Of a DNA stretch of 64,000 bases, positions 51,114-59,641 are shown piece by piece (positions within the stretch are counted from its first letter, which is position 1; every line of letters starts with the position of its first letter). The notes beneath the pieces were generated by a model. The model saw only the letters and a list, made by a program, of their open reading frames with translations. It was not told the DNA's origin and did not search any database. Both the position numbers and the translations under genes were made by a program. Origin of the DNA: DASPNH01 sp035626675 (GTDB taxonomy: Bacteria; Desulfobacterota; Binatia; UBA1149; CAITLU01); NCBI GenBank assembly GCA_035626675.1, contig DASPNH010000167.1, positions 1 through 64,000 on the forward strand. Reading direction: 5' to 3'.

Positions 51114-52714
51114 GCTGCTTTCCTCCTGCCCGCGTCCGCTCGTTGGCGCTTGGCCGTCTGACCGCCGCCTCGTCGCGCGGCGGTAGAGCTCCATAGATGG
51201 ATCGCCGCGTACGCGCGCCATGGGCGCCACGCTTGCGACCGCTCATCGAGCACTACTGCGGTGATGGCGCTCTTCGGCGTGCTGATCGCGCGCAACAGAC
51301 CGAGGTCTCCGTACGGAAGTGCGTCCGGATCGGCCAGGCCGCGCATCGCCACGTACTCGGCCGTCCAGCGCCCGATCCCACGTACGGTCTGCAGCATCTC
51401 GACGGTTTCGCGCGGGTCGCTGCTTTCGGTCAGCGGCAGGCTGCCGGCGGCTACGGCTGTTGCCAGCGAGCGCAGCGTCTCGATGCGCGAACGCGGCATT
51501 CCGATTCCGGCAAGGTCGGCTTCGGCAAGTTCCTGCGCAGTGGGAAACGCACCGGCGATACCATCGACGGCGGCCTCGCCGAGTGACGCTCCGAAGCGTG
51601 CGGACAGCTTCGCCAGGATGGTGCGTGCGGCCGCGACGCTCACCTGTTGGCCGACGACCGCGCGTACGGCAGCCTCGAAAGGCTCCCAGGTGGCGGGCAG
51701 GCGAAGTCCAGGAACGTGATCGACGAGCGGCCTCAGGAACGCGTCGGTGCGCAGCACTGCGGCAATGGCCTGCGGATCGGCGTGGCAATCGAAGCAGCGC
51801 GCCAGGCGTCGCGAGACGGCGCCGAGCGCATTCGAGCTCTGCACCGAGACGCTGGCGACGAGCTCGCGACGCTCCTCGTCGCAGCCGACCTCGATGCGAC
51901 CGAGCACATCACCGATGCGAATGGCACGCCGGTACGTCCCATCGGCCACGGCTTCGACGCCCGCGATCGTGCGAGCGGCAAGGAACGAGAGCATCCAGCC
52001 CCAGTCCAGCGGCGGTCGGTATCCGAGGCGCAGCGTCACGTTCGCACTCGCACGATCACTGCAGACCGCTCTGGACGCGGCCCCGGCACCATCGCAGACC
52101 GTACCGGACGCCGCGCCCGCGCGCAGTGACTCCGCCGTGGCAGCGCGCCGCGGAGTGGCGACCTGGCGCAGGCGGCTCGGCGTGTCGCCGAACGCGACCT
52201 GCATCGCTGCGTTGAACCTGCGAATGCTTCCGAAGCCCGAAGCCAGGGCGATCTCGGCAACCGAAAGCGAGGAATCGTCGAGAAGGCGCCGCGCCAGATG
52301 GAGGCGCCTGGTCAGCGCGATCTGGTTGGGAGCGGCTCCGACGTGCTGGTCGAACAGTCGTCGCAGATGGCGCTCGCTGACGCCGAGGCGGCCTGCGAGA
52401 TCGGCGACGCTGGCACCGTCGAGTGCGCCCGCATCGATCAGCCGCATCGCGCGTGCGACCGTCGCCGAGGTCCCCATCCACGCGGCCGAGCCCGGAGCGG
52501 CCTCCGGACGGCAGCGGCGGCACGCCCGGAATCCGGCCTGCTCGGCAGCTGCCGCGCACGGGTAGAACGTGACGTTTTTCAGGTGCGGAAGCCGGACGCG
52601 GCAGACCGGACGGCAGTAGATGCCGGTGGTGCGAACGCCGATGAAGAAGCGGCCGTCGAAGCGCGCATCATGGCTCGTCATCGCGCGGTAGCAGCGGTCG
52701 CGGTCCAGGTTCAT
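51110..52714 (-). CDS. Ada-AlkA fusion: methylphosphotriester sensor and 3-methyladenine glycosylase
   Basis: A 534-residue fusion. Residues 1-75 are the Ada zinc domain, with methyl-acceptor and zinc ligands Cys34, Cys38, Cys65, Cys68 (GIYCRPVC, RACRRCRPE). Residues ~80-185 are an AraC-type helix-turn-helix (SVADLAGRLGVSERHLRRLF, SVAEIALASGFGSIRRFN). Residues ~225-325 are the AlkA N-terminal domain, and ~340-510 are the HhH-GPD glycosylase with VRGIGRWTAEYVAMR and the catalytic-type Asp in PYGDLGLLRA. It senses methylated DNA, activates repair genes and removes alkylated bases. Ogt follows by overlap, giving a compact adaptive-response unit. Confidence 0.95.
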   Translation of the reverse strand: MNLDRDRCYRAMTSHDARFDGRFFIGVRTTGIYCRPVCRVRLPHLKNVTFYPCAAAAEQAGFRACRRCRPEAAPGSAAWMGTSATVARAMRLIDAGALDGASVADLAGRLGVSERHLRRLFDQHVGAAPNQIALTRRLHLARRLLDDSSLSVAEIALASGFGSIRRFNAAMQVAFGDTPSRLRQVATPRRAATAESLRAGAASGTVCDGAGAASRAVCSDRASANVTLRLGYRPPLDWGWMLSFLAARTIAGVEAVADGTYRRAIRIGDVLGRIEVGCDEERRELVASVSVQSSNALGAVSRRLARCFDCHADPQAIAAVLRTDAFLRPLVDHVPGLRLPATWEPFEAAVRAVVGQQVSVAAARTILAKLSARFGASLGEAAVDGIAGAFPTAQELAEADLAGIGMPRSRIETLRSLATAVAAGSLPLTESSDPRETVEMLQTVRGIGRWTAEYVAMRGLADPDALPYGDLGLLRAISTPKSAITAVVLDERSQAWRPWRAYAAIHLWSSTAARRGGGQTAKRQRADAGRRKAA

Positions 52715-52780
52715 GGCGCCGGTATAGCGCGCCGCCGCCGCCGAGTCTGGCCGTTTTCGGCCATGGTCATCGCCTCTGCG

Positions 52781-53170
52781 TCACTGCTGGAAGATGGCCC
52801 CGATGGCCAGCAGGATGCCCACCACGTAGGTGCCCAGGGCCCCGATGAAACGCAGCGGATGCGCCTGTTCGAGCGATTGGCACACGATCATTCCGACGGC
52901 GTGCATGTAACGAAACACGACGGCCAGCACGAAGAGCCAGCGCGTGATTCCGGTGGCGCCGCCGCTGGCGAGCGCGAAGATGAGGATGGCGAGAATCGGA
53001 GCGTACTCGCACGCATTGCAGTGCGCGCGCACGAACTTGTGAAGAGGGTCGGTGGGATCGCTGCTGCAGCCGATCGAGACGCTGGATGCGCGGCGCAGCA
53101 TGGAGACGCGCAGGCCGAGCACCATGCACAGCAGAGCGAGCAGCCCGATGCAGTTCATCGCCAGGTTCAT
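52781..53170 (-). CDS. MAPEG-family membrane protein
   Basis: A 129-residue protein with four membrane helices and the MAPEG motif around DPLHKFVRAHCNACEYAPILAIL, plus RWLFVLAVVFRYMHAVG. MAPEG members include microsomal glutathione transferases and leukotriene C4 synthase; the RAHxNxxE signature is kept, except that Asn-Ala-Cys-Glu replaces Asn-xx-Glu. The ATG at 53170 is preceded by GGAGG at good spacing. Substrate is unknown. It lies upstream of the ada-alkA gene (66-bp gap). Confidence 0.85.
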   Translation of the reverse strand: MNLAMNCIGLLALLCMVLGLRVSMLRRASSVSIGCSSDPTDPLHKFVRAHCNACEYAPILAILIFALASGGATGITRWLFVLAVVFRYMHAVGMIVCQSLEQAHPLRFIGALGTYVVGILLAIGAIFQQ

Positions 53171-53357
53171 GAAGACCTCCGGGCCGGCGAGGATGTCGGC
53201 GTGGCCGGCGCGGGCATTATGCGTAGGGACGCTGCCGGTGCCAGCCGAAGCTCCGCACCGCATCGCGTCGAAGAGTTTGCGCTCGCGGTGCGATCGCCGG
53301 GAAGAGCTCGCGCGTTGCCATCTTCCCGAATCGTTTGCCGCTGTCCCATCTCCGGCC

Positions 53358-53530
53358 AGCTGGCGCTCTCCCATCGCTCGGAGAGCTGGCGCTCTCCTAT
53401 CGCTCGGAAAGCTGGCGCTCTCCTATCGCTCAGAGAGCTGGCGCTCTCCCATCGCTCGGAGAGCTGCCGCTCTCCTATCTTCCGGAGAGCTGGCGCTCTC
53501 CTATCTTCCGGAGAGCCGGCGCTCTCCTAT
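53358..53530. repeat. 26-bp tandem array of hairpin units
   Basis: Six full copies and a partial seventh of a 26-bp unit (period starts 53358, 53384, 53410, 53436, 53462, 53488, 53514). Each junction forms GGAGAGC-TGGC-GCTCTCC, a 7-bp hairpin with a 4-base loop. Only a constant short segment (tatcgctc or tatcttcc) separates hairpins, and no unique spacers are present. The array ends at the stop codon of glcF and follows the MAPEG gene's upstream region. The remaining part of 53171-53357 shows no gene. Confidence 0.85.
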
Positions 53531-55065
53531 GGGCGCCGTGTTGGAGACGGCGGCTGCTCGCTGGCGCGATATGCCTGGGCCAGGAGCTGGATCGGGTGCG
53601 CGACGCGCGCGGGGATCCCTGCAAGAGCCAGATGGCGGCCGATCTGCATCATGCAGCCGATGTTGCCGACCGCCACGACATCGGCGCTGCGCTGCCTGGC
53701 CAGATGCGCCTTCTGCCTGCCCAGCGCATCGGCGAGCTCGGGCTGGTCCAGGTTGTAGCTGCCCGCGCTGCCGCAGCAGATCGCGTTCTCGCCGAGGTCG
53801 ACGGGCGGCTTGCCGATCGCCGCTTCCACCACCAGCCGCGGTGCCTTGGCGACGCCGCGCGCGTGCAGCAGGTGGCAGGCGTCGTGATAGGCCACCACGC
53901 CGAGCGCCAGCGGCCGGCTCGGCATCTGCAGGCCGAGATCGACCAGAACTTCGGTGACGTCGCGGCAGCGAGCGGCCAGCGCGGCGGCGCCGGTTGCCGC
54001 TTCGGTCGCGCGCAACAGGTGCGCGTACTCGTGCATCATCGCGCCACAGCCGGCGGCCGTGGTGACCACGAAGTCGACGTCTTGCGCGCGCGCGAATGCC
54101 TCCACGTTGGTCCGCGCCAGCGCGACGGCTTCGTCGGTACGTCCCGAATGCAGCGCGAGCGCGCCGCAACAGACCTGGCCGCCAGCCTCGACGATCTCGA
54201 CGCCGTTGCGCTGCAGGACCTCGACGGTGTCGCGATTGATGTCGGGAGCGATCTGGTCGCCGACACAGCCCGTCAGCACGGCCGCTCGCGCGCGCGCTCG
54301 CAGAGGCTGCGACAGCCGGCTGCGCCGCAGCGGCGACAGCGAAGCATCGGCCGGGTCGGACTGTGACGCAGCCGGAAGCAGGCCGAAGCCGGGGATGCGC
54401 CGGCGGACCGACGACAGCCCGATCCTGTCGGCCACATGGGCGGCACGCAGTCCCAGGCTCAGCATGCGCGGGTCCGCGTAGACTTTTTGCAAGGCGTCCT
54501 TGCGCAGCTTCTCGGTGCCCGAGCGCTGCTCGATCAGCAAGGGACGGAACTCTTCGATGCGGCGTCCGAACGAGACACCCGAGGGGCACGCGGTCTCGCA
54601 CGCCAGACATCCGAGGCACCGCGACAGATGCTCGGCAGCCTCGCCCTGCAGCGGAATCTCGCCGCGCCGCACCGATTCCATGATGTAGATGCGGCCGCGC
54701 GGGGAGTCAGCCTCGGTGCCGAGCACGCGATAGGTCGGGCACGTATCCAGGCACAGGCCGCAGTGCACGCACGGCAGACCGAGATCGTCCATGGCCAGGA
54801 ACGTTTCTGTTGCAGAGCCCCGGGCGGTCTCGGTCACTGGCGATGCAGGCACCCCGGCGGTCGCGTCCGGCCTCGTCGCGAGCAGCGCTTCCTTGTCCGT
54901 GGCCGGCGCGGGCCGCGTATCGTCGCCGGCGCCAGTCTCGGGCCTGGTCGCCAGCAACGGGTCGTTGTCGCCAGGCGCTTCGGCGGCATCGGACGGCGAG
55001 GATCCGGAAGCAGCGCGGCCGCGCGCCTCGGCAAGTTCGAGCTCGAACTGCTCGCGGGTCGTCAT
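53527..55065 (-). CDS. glcF: Glycolate oxidase iron-sulfur subunit
   Basis: A 512-residue Fe-S electron-transfer subunit of glycolate oxidase. An unusual N-terminal extension of ~90 residues (Ala/Asp/Glu/Pro-rich) precedes the two [4Fe-4S] motifs CVHCGLCLDTCPTYR and CLGCLACETACPSG. The C-terminal half has two Cys-rich (CCG) domains, with GQVCCGALALHSG and NAICCGSAGSYNLDQP. The start ATG 55065 overlaps the stop of glcE by one base (TGATG), so translation is coupled. Its stop lies at the edge of the 26-bp hairpin array. Confidence 0.95.
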   Translation of the reverse strand: MTTREQFELELAEARGRAASGSSPSDAAEAPGDNDPLLATRPETGAGDDTRPAPATDKEALLATRPDATAGVPASPVTETARGSATETFLAMDDLGLPCVHCGLCLDTCPTYRVLGTEADSPRGRIYIMESVRRGEIPLQGEAAEHLSRCLGCLACETACPSGVSFGRRIEEFRPLLIEQRSGTEKLRKDALQKVYADPRMLSLGLRAAHVADRIGLSSVRRRIPGFGLLPAASQSDPADASLSPLRRSRLSQPLRARARAAVLTGCVGDQIAPDINRDTVEVLQRNGVEIVEAGGQVCCGALALHSGRTDEAVALARTNVEAFARAQDVDFVVTTAAGCGAMMHEYAHLLRATEAATGAAALAARCRDVTEVLVDLGLQMPSRPLALGVVAYHDACHLLHARGVAKAPRLVVEAAIGKPPVDLGENAICCGSAGSYNLDQPELADALGRQKAHLARQRSADVVAVGNIGCMMQIGRHLALAGIPARVAHPIQLLAQAYRASEQPPSPTRRP

Positions 55066-56369
55066 CACAGCCCTCCGACCAGGCGGCCGGGAGCGAGCAC
55101 GCCGTCCGGATCGAAACGTCGTTTCAGTTCCCGCATGAGATCGAGCGAGGCCGGAACCGGCGACCACACGTCGACTCCGCGCGTCAACTCGGAAGGCGCG
55201 CGTTCGATCACACGCGTGGCCACGGCGGAGGCAGCAGTGGCGCGCAGGACCGCTTCGGCCGATGCGGCCGTGAGTGCATCGGCGGGAATGTGCAGACGCG
55301 CGATGCCGTCGCCGAGATGGCCGCCGGCAAAGACCGCCGCACCGCTGCGGCGCAGGACCAGCAGCGTCTCGTGGACGAGCGAGAGCAGACCGTCGGGCCG
55401 CGCGCCGATTCGGACGGTGATTCCATCCTCGGCATCGACGTGGGCAGGGCTCATCCACTCCTCGAGCGCCTGCGCAGGGTCGCGGCCTGCAAGCTCGCAG
55501 ACGCGGTCGCCCTGATAGGCGACTTCGTGCTCGGTGCCTTCGATACGGACCACCAGCGACCAGACCACCGTCTCGCTGCCGGCGTCGGCGGCGAAATCCA
55601 GCGCAGCCAGCGGAAGCGCGGCGGCGAACAGGCGCGCGCGTGCGGCGTCGAGCTCGGAGAACGCCGCGTAGTCGAAGACGAGGGTGGCGGCGGCATCGGG
55701 CTGCGGATGCGTTCGCAGCGTCATCTCGGTGATCACCGCCAGCGAGCCCATCGAGCCGGTGAACAGACGCACCAGATCGTAGCCGGCGACGTTCTTGACG
55801 ACCCGCCCGCCTGCCTTCACGCAGCGCCCTGCTCCGTCGACGACGCTCATTCCGAGCACGAGGTCGCGAGGCGTGCCGAAGCCGTAGCGCAGCCCGCCGC
55901 TGGCGTTGGCGGCGACGATGCCGCCGAGGGTAGAGCGGTCTTCGGCCGGAAGGTCGATGCACAGCCGCTGGCCTGTGCGCGCCAGATTGCGTTGCAGGCG
56001 ATGCAGCGACACGCCGGCTTCGCAGGTGACCGTCATGTCTTCCGGATTCTGCTCGACGATGCGGCCGATCGCGGTCGTCGAAAGCTTGATGTCGAAGGCC
56101 CCCGGCACATTGCCCACGTGCAGGCGCGTGCCGCCGCCGGCGACCACGACTCCGAGCTTCTTGCTGCGCGCCTCCTCGACGGCCGCACGCACCTGCTCGA
56201 CATCGCGTGCCGTGACGACGGCCTGCGGCACTTTTCCGCCCAGCGCATCGGCGCTGCGCCCGGGCCGCAGCTGGCCAGGCCCGAGCGAGGCGAACGCGCT
56301 CGCATCGATGCGCCCGCCGCTGCGTGCAGGAGAACGCGCCGGCTCGGTCTCGCGGGCCTGCACGCTCAT
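55065..56369 (-). CDS. glcE: Glycolate oxidase FAD-binding subunit
   Basis: A 434-residue FAD-binding protein of the glycolate oxidase complex. FAD_binding_4 features are KKLGVVVAGGGTRLHVGN, TVTCEAGVSLHRLQRNL, AEDRSTLGGIVAANASGGLRYG and FTGSMGSLAVITEMTLR. The C-terminus ends RRFDPDGVLAPGRLVGGL. It is smaller than glcD and lacks the full FAD-oxidase C-terminal region, as expected for GlcE. ATG 56369 is the first Met of the conserved part; no strong ribosome-binding site was seen. It lies 31 bp after glcD. Confidence 0.92.
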   Translation of the reverse strand: MSVQARETEPARSPARSGGRIDASAFASLGPGQLRPGRSADALGGKVPQAVVTARDVEQVRAAVEEARSKKLGVVVAGGGTRLHVGNVPGAFDIKLSTTAIGRIVEQNPEDMTVTCEAGVSLHRLQRNLARTGQRLCIDLPAEDRSTLGGIVAANASGGLRYGFGTPRDLVLGMSVVDGAGRCVKAGGRVVKNVAGYDLVRLFTGSMGSLAVITEMTLRTHPQPDAAATLVFDYAAFSELDAARARLFAAALPLAALDFAADAGSETVVWSLVVRIEGTEHEVAYQGDRVCELAGRDPAQALEEWMSPAHVDAEDGITVRIGARPDGLLSLVHETLLVLRRSGAAVFAGGHLGDGIARLHIPADALTAASAEAVLRATAASAVATRVIERAPSELTRGVDVWSPVPASLDLMRELKRRFDPDGVLAPGRLVGGL

Positions 56370-56400
56370 CGCCGCCACCGCAACGAGGAGGAACGTCGCA

Positions 56401-57828
56401 TCAGCCGCCGCCTCGCGGTCGCGGCCTGACCACTTCGATGCAGCCGCGGTCGGTGGGAACGACCTTGTTCGGATTGCACAGTCCGAGCGGATTGAACGCG
56501 TCGCGCACGTCGGCCATCGCCGCCATCGTCGCTGCGCCGAAGGCGGTGTCCATGAGCCCGAGCTTCTCCACGCCGATGCCATGCTCGCCGGTGATGGAGC
56601 CGCCGAGGTCCAGGCACGCCGTCAGGATCTCGTTGCCGGCCGCGATCACGCGCTCGACCTCGCCGGGCTTGCTCTCGTCGTAGAGGATCAGTGGATGGAT
56701 GTTGCCGTCGCCGGCGTGCATGAGGTTGGCGATGCGCAGGTCGTACCGCGAAGCGACGTCGGCGACCACGGCCACGATCTCGGGCAGGCGGCTGCGCGGA
56801 ACCACACCGTCCTGCGTGCAGTAGCTTCGCGTCAGACGGCCCATTGCACCGAATGCGCGCTTGCGCGATTTCCACAGCAGCGCCCTCTCGGCTTCGTCTC
56901 CGGCGCGTCGCACCTCCTTGGCTCCCTCGGCAATGCACGCCGCGCTGACGCGCTCGGCCAGCTCGTCCAGCCCCGCGGTCAGGCCATCGAGCTCGATGAG
57001 CAGGACCGCGCCGGCGTCGGTGGGGAATCCGAAGTGGTAGGCGGCTTCGACTGCCGCGATCACGAGCGCGTCCATCATCTCGAGCGCGGCCGGAACGATG
57101 CCGGCGGCGATGATGGCCGACACCGCGCGGCTGGCGTCGGCAACGGTGGCGAAGACGCCGAGCAGGGTGGTGACCGACTCGGGCTTTCGCAGCAGTCGTA
57201 CGCGCGCCGCGGTGACCAGCCCGAGCGTTCCTTCGCTGCCGGTGACCAGGCCGACGAGGTCGTAGCCGGGAGCGTCGCCGCTGCGATCGAGCCAGACCAC
57301 GCGGCCGTCGGGCAGGACCAGTTCCAATGCCAGCAGGTGATTGACGGTGACGCCGTACTTGAGCGTGTGGGGCCCGCCCGAGTTCTCGGCCACGTTGCCG
57401 CCGATCGTGCACGCGGACTGGCTCGACGGGTCGGGCGCGTAGTAGTAGCCCTGCGCTTCGACCGCGCGCGTGACCTCCAGGTTGACGACGCCGGCCTCGA
57501 CCTCGGCCACGCGGTTGTCGAGATCGATGCTGCGGATGCGGCGCAGCCGGCTGGTGCCGATCATCACGGGCGCTTCCACCGGCAGGCATCCACCGCTGAC
57601 ACCGGTTCCGGCGCCGCGCGGCACATAGGGAATGGAGGCGCCGGCCAGCAGCGAGACGACGCGTGCAGTCTGCTCGACCGTCTCGGGCAGGACGACCAGC
57701 TGCGGCGCCGCCTTCTCGAGCGTGTAGCCGTCGCATTCGTAGACCTTGAGCGAGGCTCGCCCGCCGACGATGCCACGCTCGCCGACGATGGCGCGAAGCT
57801 GGCCCAGGATGTTCTTGTCGAGAGTCAT
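56401..57828 (-). CDS. glcD: Glycolate oxidase catalytic subunit
   Basis: A 475-residue FAD-linked oxidase that converts glycolate to glyoxylate (or D-lactate to pyruvate). It has FAD_binding_4 motifs (VPRGAGTGVSGGCLPV, TIGGNVAENSGGPHTLKYG, VTGSEGTLGLVTAARV) and the FAD-oxidase-C domain with NLMHAGDGNIHPLILYD and SITGEHGIGVEKLGLM. With glcE and glcF it makes a complete glycolate-oxidase set. ATG 57828 is preferred; a GTG at 57927 adds atypical residues. It diverges from the aminotransferase gene across a 113-bp spacer. Confidence 0.93.
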   Translation of the reverse strand: MTLDKNILGQLRAIVGERGIVGGRASLKVYECDGYTLEKAAPQLVVLPETVEQTARVVSLLAGASIPYVPRGAGTGVSGGCLPVEAPVMIGTSRLRRIRSIDLDNRVAEVEAGVVNLEVTRAVEAQGYYYAPDPSSQSACTIGGNVAENSGGPHTLKYGVTVNHLLALELVLPDGRVVWLDRSGDAPGYDLVGLVTGSEGTLGLVTAARVRLLRKPESVTTLLGVFATVADASRAVSAIIAAGIVPAALEMMDALVIAAVEAAYHFGFPTDAGAVLLIELDGLTAGLDELAERVSAACIAEGAKEVRRAGDEAERALLWKSRKRAFGAMGRLTRSYCTQDGVVPRSRLPEIVAVVADVASRYDLRIANLMHAGDGNIHPLILYDESKPGEVERVIAAGNEILTACLDLGGSITGEHGIGVEKLGLMDTAFGAATMAAMADVRDAFNPLGLCNPNKVVPTDRGCIEVVRPRPRGGG

Positions 57829-57941
57829 CGAAGGAGCGAAGACCGCGGTGTCGCAGCCTTCGTCTTCTATAGCGTTGCCGGCCCCGCGGCGGTAGCCGGC
57901 AACCTTTTTGATTGCGCCTGCGACCACGCTAGTGGACCTCG

Positions 57942-59108
57942 ATGACCACTCCTCCTCCTCGTCTGCTCCTCGGTCCGGGACCCTCGATGGTCAATCCGCG
58001 CGTGTATGCGGCGCTGTCGCGTCCGCTCGTCGGGCATCTGGACCCGTACTTCCTGACCTTGCTGGATCAGGTGCAGGAAGGCCTGCGGCAAATCTACGGC
58101 ACGCGCAACGCGATGACCCTGCCGATCTCGGGCACGGGCTCGGCAGGCATGGAAGCGTGCTTCGCCAACCTCGTCGAGCCGGACGACGAGGTCGTCATCG
58201 GCGTCAACGGCGTGTTCGGGACGCGCATGTGCGAGGTCGCCACCAGGCTCGGCGCGCGAGTGGAACGCGCCGAGGCCGCCTGGGGACGCATCGTCGAGCC
58301 CGACGAGATCGCGGCGGCACTGGCTCGCTGCAAGCAACCGAAGATCGTCGCCGTCGTGCACGCCGAGACTTCCACGGGCGCGTGGCAGCCGCTGTCCGAC
58401 ATCAGCCGCACCACCCGCGAGGCCGGAGCCTTGCTGCTCGTCGACTGCGTCACCTCTCTGGCAGGCTGCCCCGTCGGCATCGACGACCTCGGCATCGATG
58501 CGGCTTATAGCGGCACGCAAAAGTGTCTGAGCTGTCCACCGGGCCTGTCGCCGGTGACGATGAGCGAGCGGGCGATGGACGTCGTCCGTGCACGCAAGAG
58601 TCGTCCGCGCAGCTGGTACCTGGATCTCGGCCTGATTGGCGCCTACTTCGGCGAGCAGCGCCTCTACCATCACACGGCTCCGATCTCGATGGTGTACGCG
58701 CTGGCGGAGGCAGTGGCGGTGGTGCTCGAGGAGGGGCTCGAGGACCGCTACCTGCGGCACGAGCGCAACCATCATGCGCTGATGGCAGGGCTGGGCCGTC
58801 TGGGCCTTCATGCGGCTGCGCAGGAAGGGCACCGGCTGTGGATGCTCAACAGCGTTCACGTGCCCGAAGGCATCAGCGAAGCTGCCGTGCGCAAGCGGCT
58901 CCTGCTCGACCACGGAATCGAGATCGGTGCGGGCCTGGGTCCGCTTGCGGGCAAGACGTGGCGCATCGGACTGATGGGCGAGTCCAGCCGCCCGGCCAAC
59001 GTGCGCCGCCTGCTGCTCGCGCTCGAATCGGAGCTGCGCCGCGAAGGCATCGCCGTGCCCGCGGGCGAAGCCGTCGAGGCGGCCGACCAGATCTACGCAC
59101 AAGCGTGA
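57942..59108 (+). CDS. Alanine/serine--glyoxylate aminotransferase
   Basis: A 388-residue class V PLP aminotransferase. Motifs are LLLGPGPSMVNPRVYAALSRP, ISGTGSAGMEACFANLVEP, HAETSTGAWQPLSDI, LLVDCVTSLAGCPVGIDDLG and the PLP-lysine segment YSGTQKCLSCPPGLSPV. It would convert glyoxylate made by GlcDEF to glycine, with alanine or serine as amino donor. The divergent placement next to glcD supports that job. The start ATG is at 57942. Confidence 0.92.
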   Translation: MTTPPPRLLLGPGPSMVNPRVYAALSRPLVGHLDPYFLTLLDQVQEGLRQIYGTRNAMTLPISGTGSAGMEACFANLVEPDDEVVIGVNGVFGTRMCEVATRLGARVERAEAAWGRIVEPDEIAAALARCKQPKIVAVVHAETSTGAWQPLSDISRTTREAGALLLVDCVTSLAGCPVGIDDLGIDAAYSGTQKCLSCPPGLSPVTMSERAMDVVRARKSRPRSWYLDLGLIGAYFGEQRLYHHTAPISMVYALAEAVAVVLEEGLEDRYLRHERNHHALMAGLGRLGLHAAAQEGHRLWMLNSVHVPEGISEAAVRKRLLLDHGIEIGAGLGPLAGKTWRIGLMGESSRPANVRRLLLALESELRREGIAVPAGEAVEAADQIYAQA

Positions 59109-59641
59109 AGAGGGCGCGGCTGTGGCCGAGCGCGATCGGCTGGCGGTCATAAAGCGGCCACTGGCAGGGCTCCGGTCGGCCCGGCCGGAAGAAACCACCT
59201 TGCCATCCTTGCCGCGGCCCGCGCGCCGTCTGCCGCCCGCGGGCCGGACTGCTGCTCAGGCCGACTGAGGAATCTCACACCCGCTCGCTGCGAGCTGCTT
59301 TCGCGCTATCTCGGCCGCCCCGACATGCCCCGAACTGGACGCCGCTTGGAGCTGCGCGGTGGAGCGCGACGCGCAATCCACTGCGAAGAGGGCGGAAACT
59401 GGCTAAAAGTTCCACGACCTGGCGCTCCTGGTTGGCGCCAGCGGCCGAGCGAGCGTTTGACGCGTCGCGCGTCGGCCTTTCCCTGAGCAGGTCAGCGTCG
59501 CGCCACACCATCACCGTCCGCGCAGCCGGCGCTACTGACAACCGCGTCCGAGCCGGCAAGGCCAAGGTCGAAAGTGTGCCGGTGCGGCCACCGCGTGTTG
59601 CTGGCGCGGTCCCGTCGCGCCAAAGTTCAGATGCCGTCTCC
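59109..59641. other. Intergenic region with no convincing gene
   Basis: A 533-bp gap between the aminotransferase and the sensor kinase. It holds a GC-rich hairpin GGCCCGCG/CGCGGGCC near 59216-59245, a plausible transcript end without a T-tract, and a stretch of lower GC near 59390-59420. Open frames here are shadows or N-terminal extensions of the kinase frame, and I see no tRNA or recognisable RNA. Confidence 0.4.

Noticed and set aside
53358..53530. CRISPR array
   Set aside because: Units are directly adjoining with near-identical 7-8 bp links. There are no unique spacers and no cas genes.
53335..54366. Open frame reading through the 26-bp repeats
   Set aside because: It reads antisense to glcF. 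The unit is not a multiple of three, so the repeated peptide changes frame from copy to copy. No start signal.
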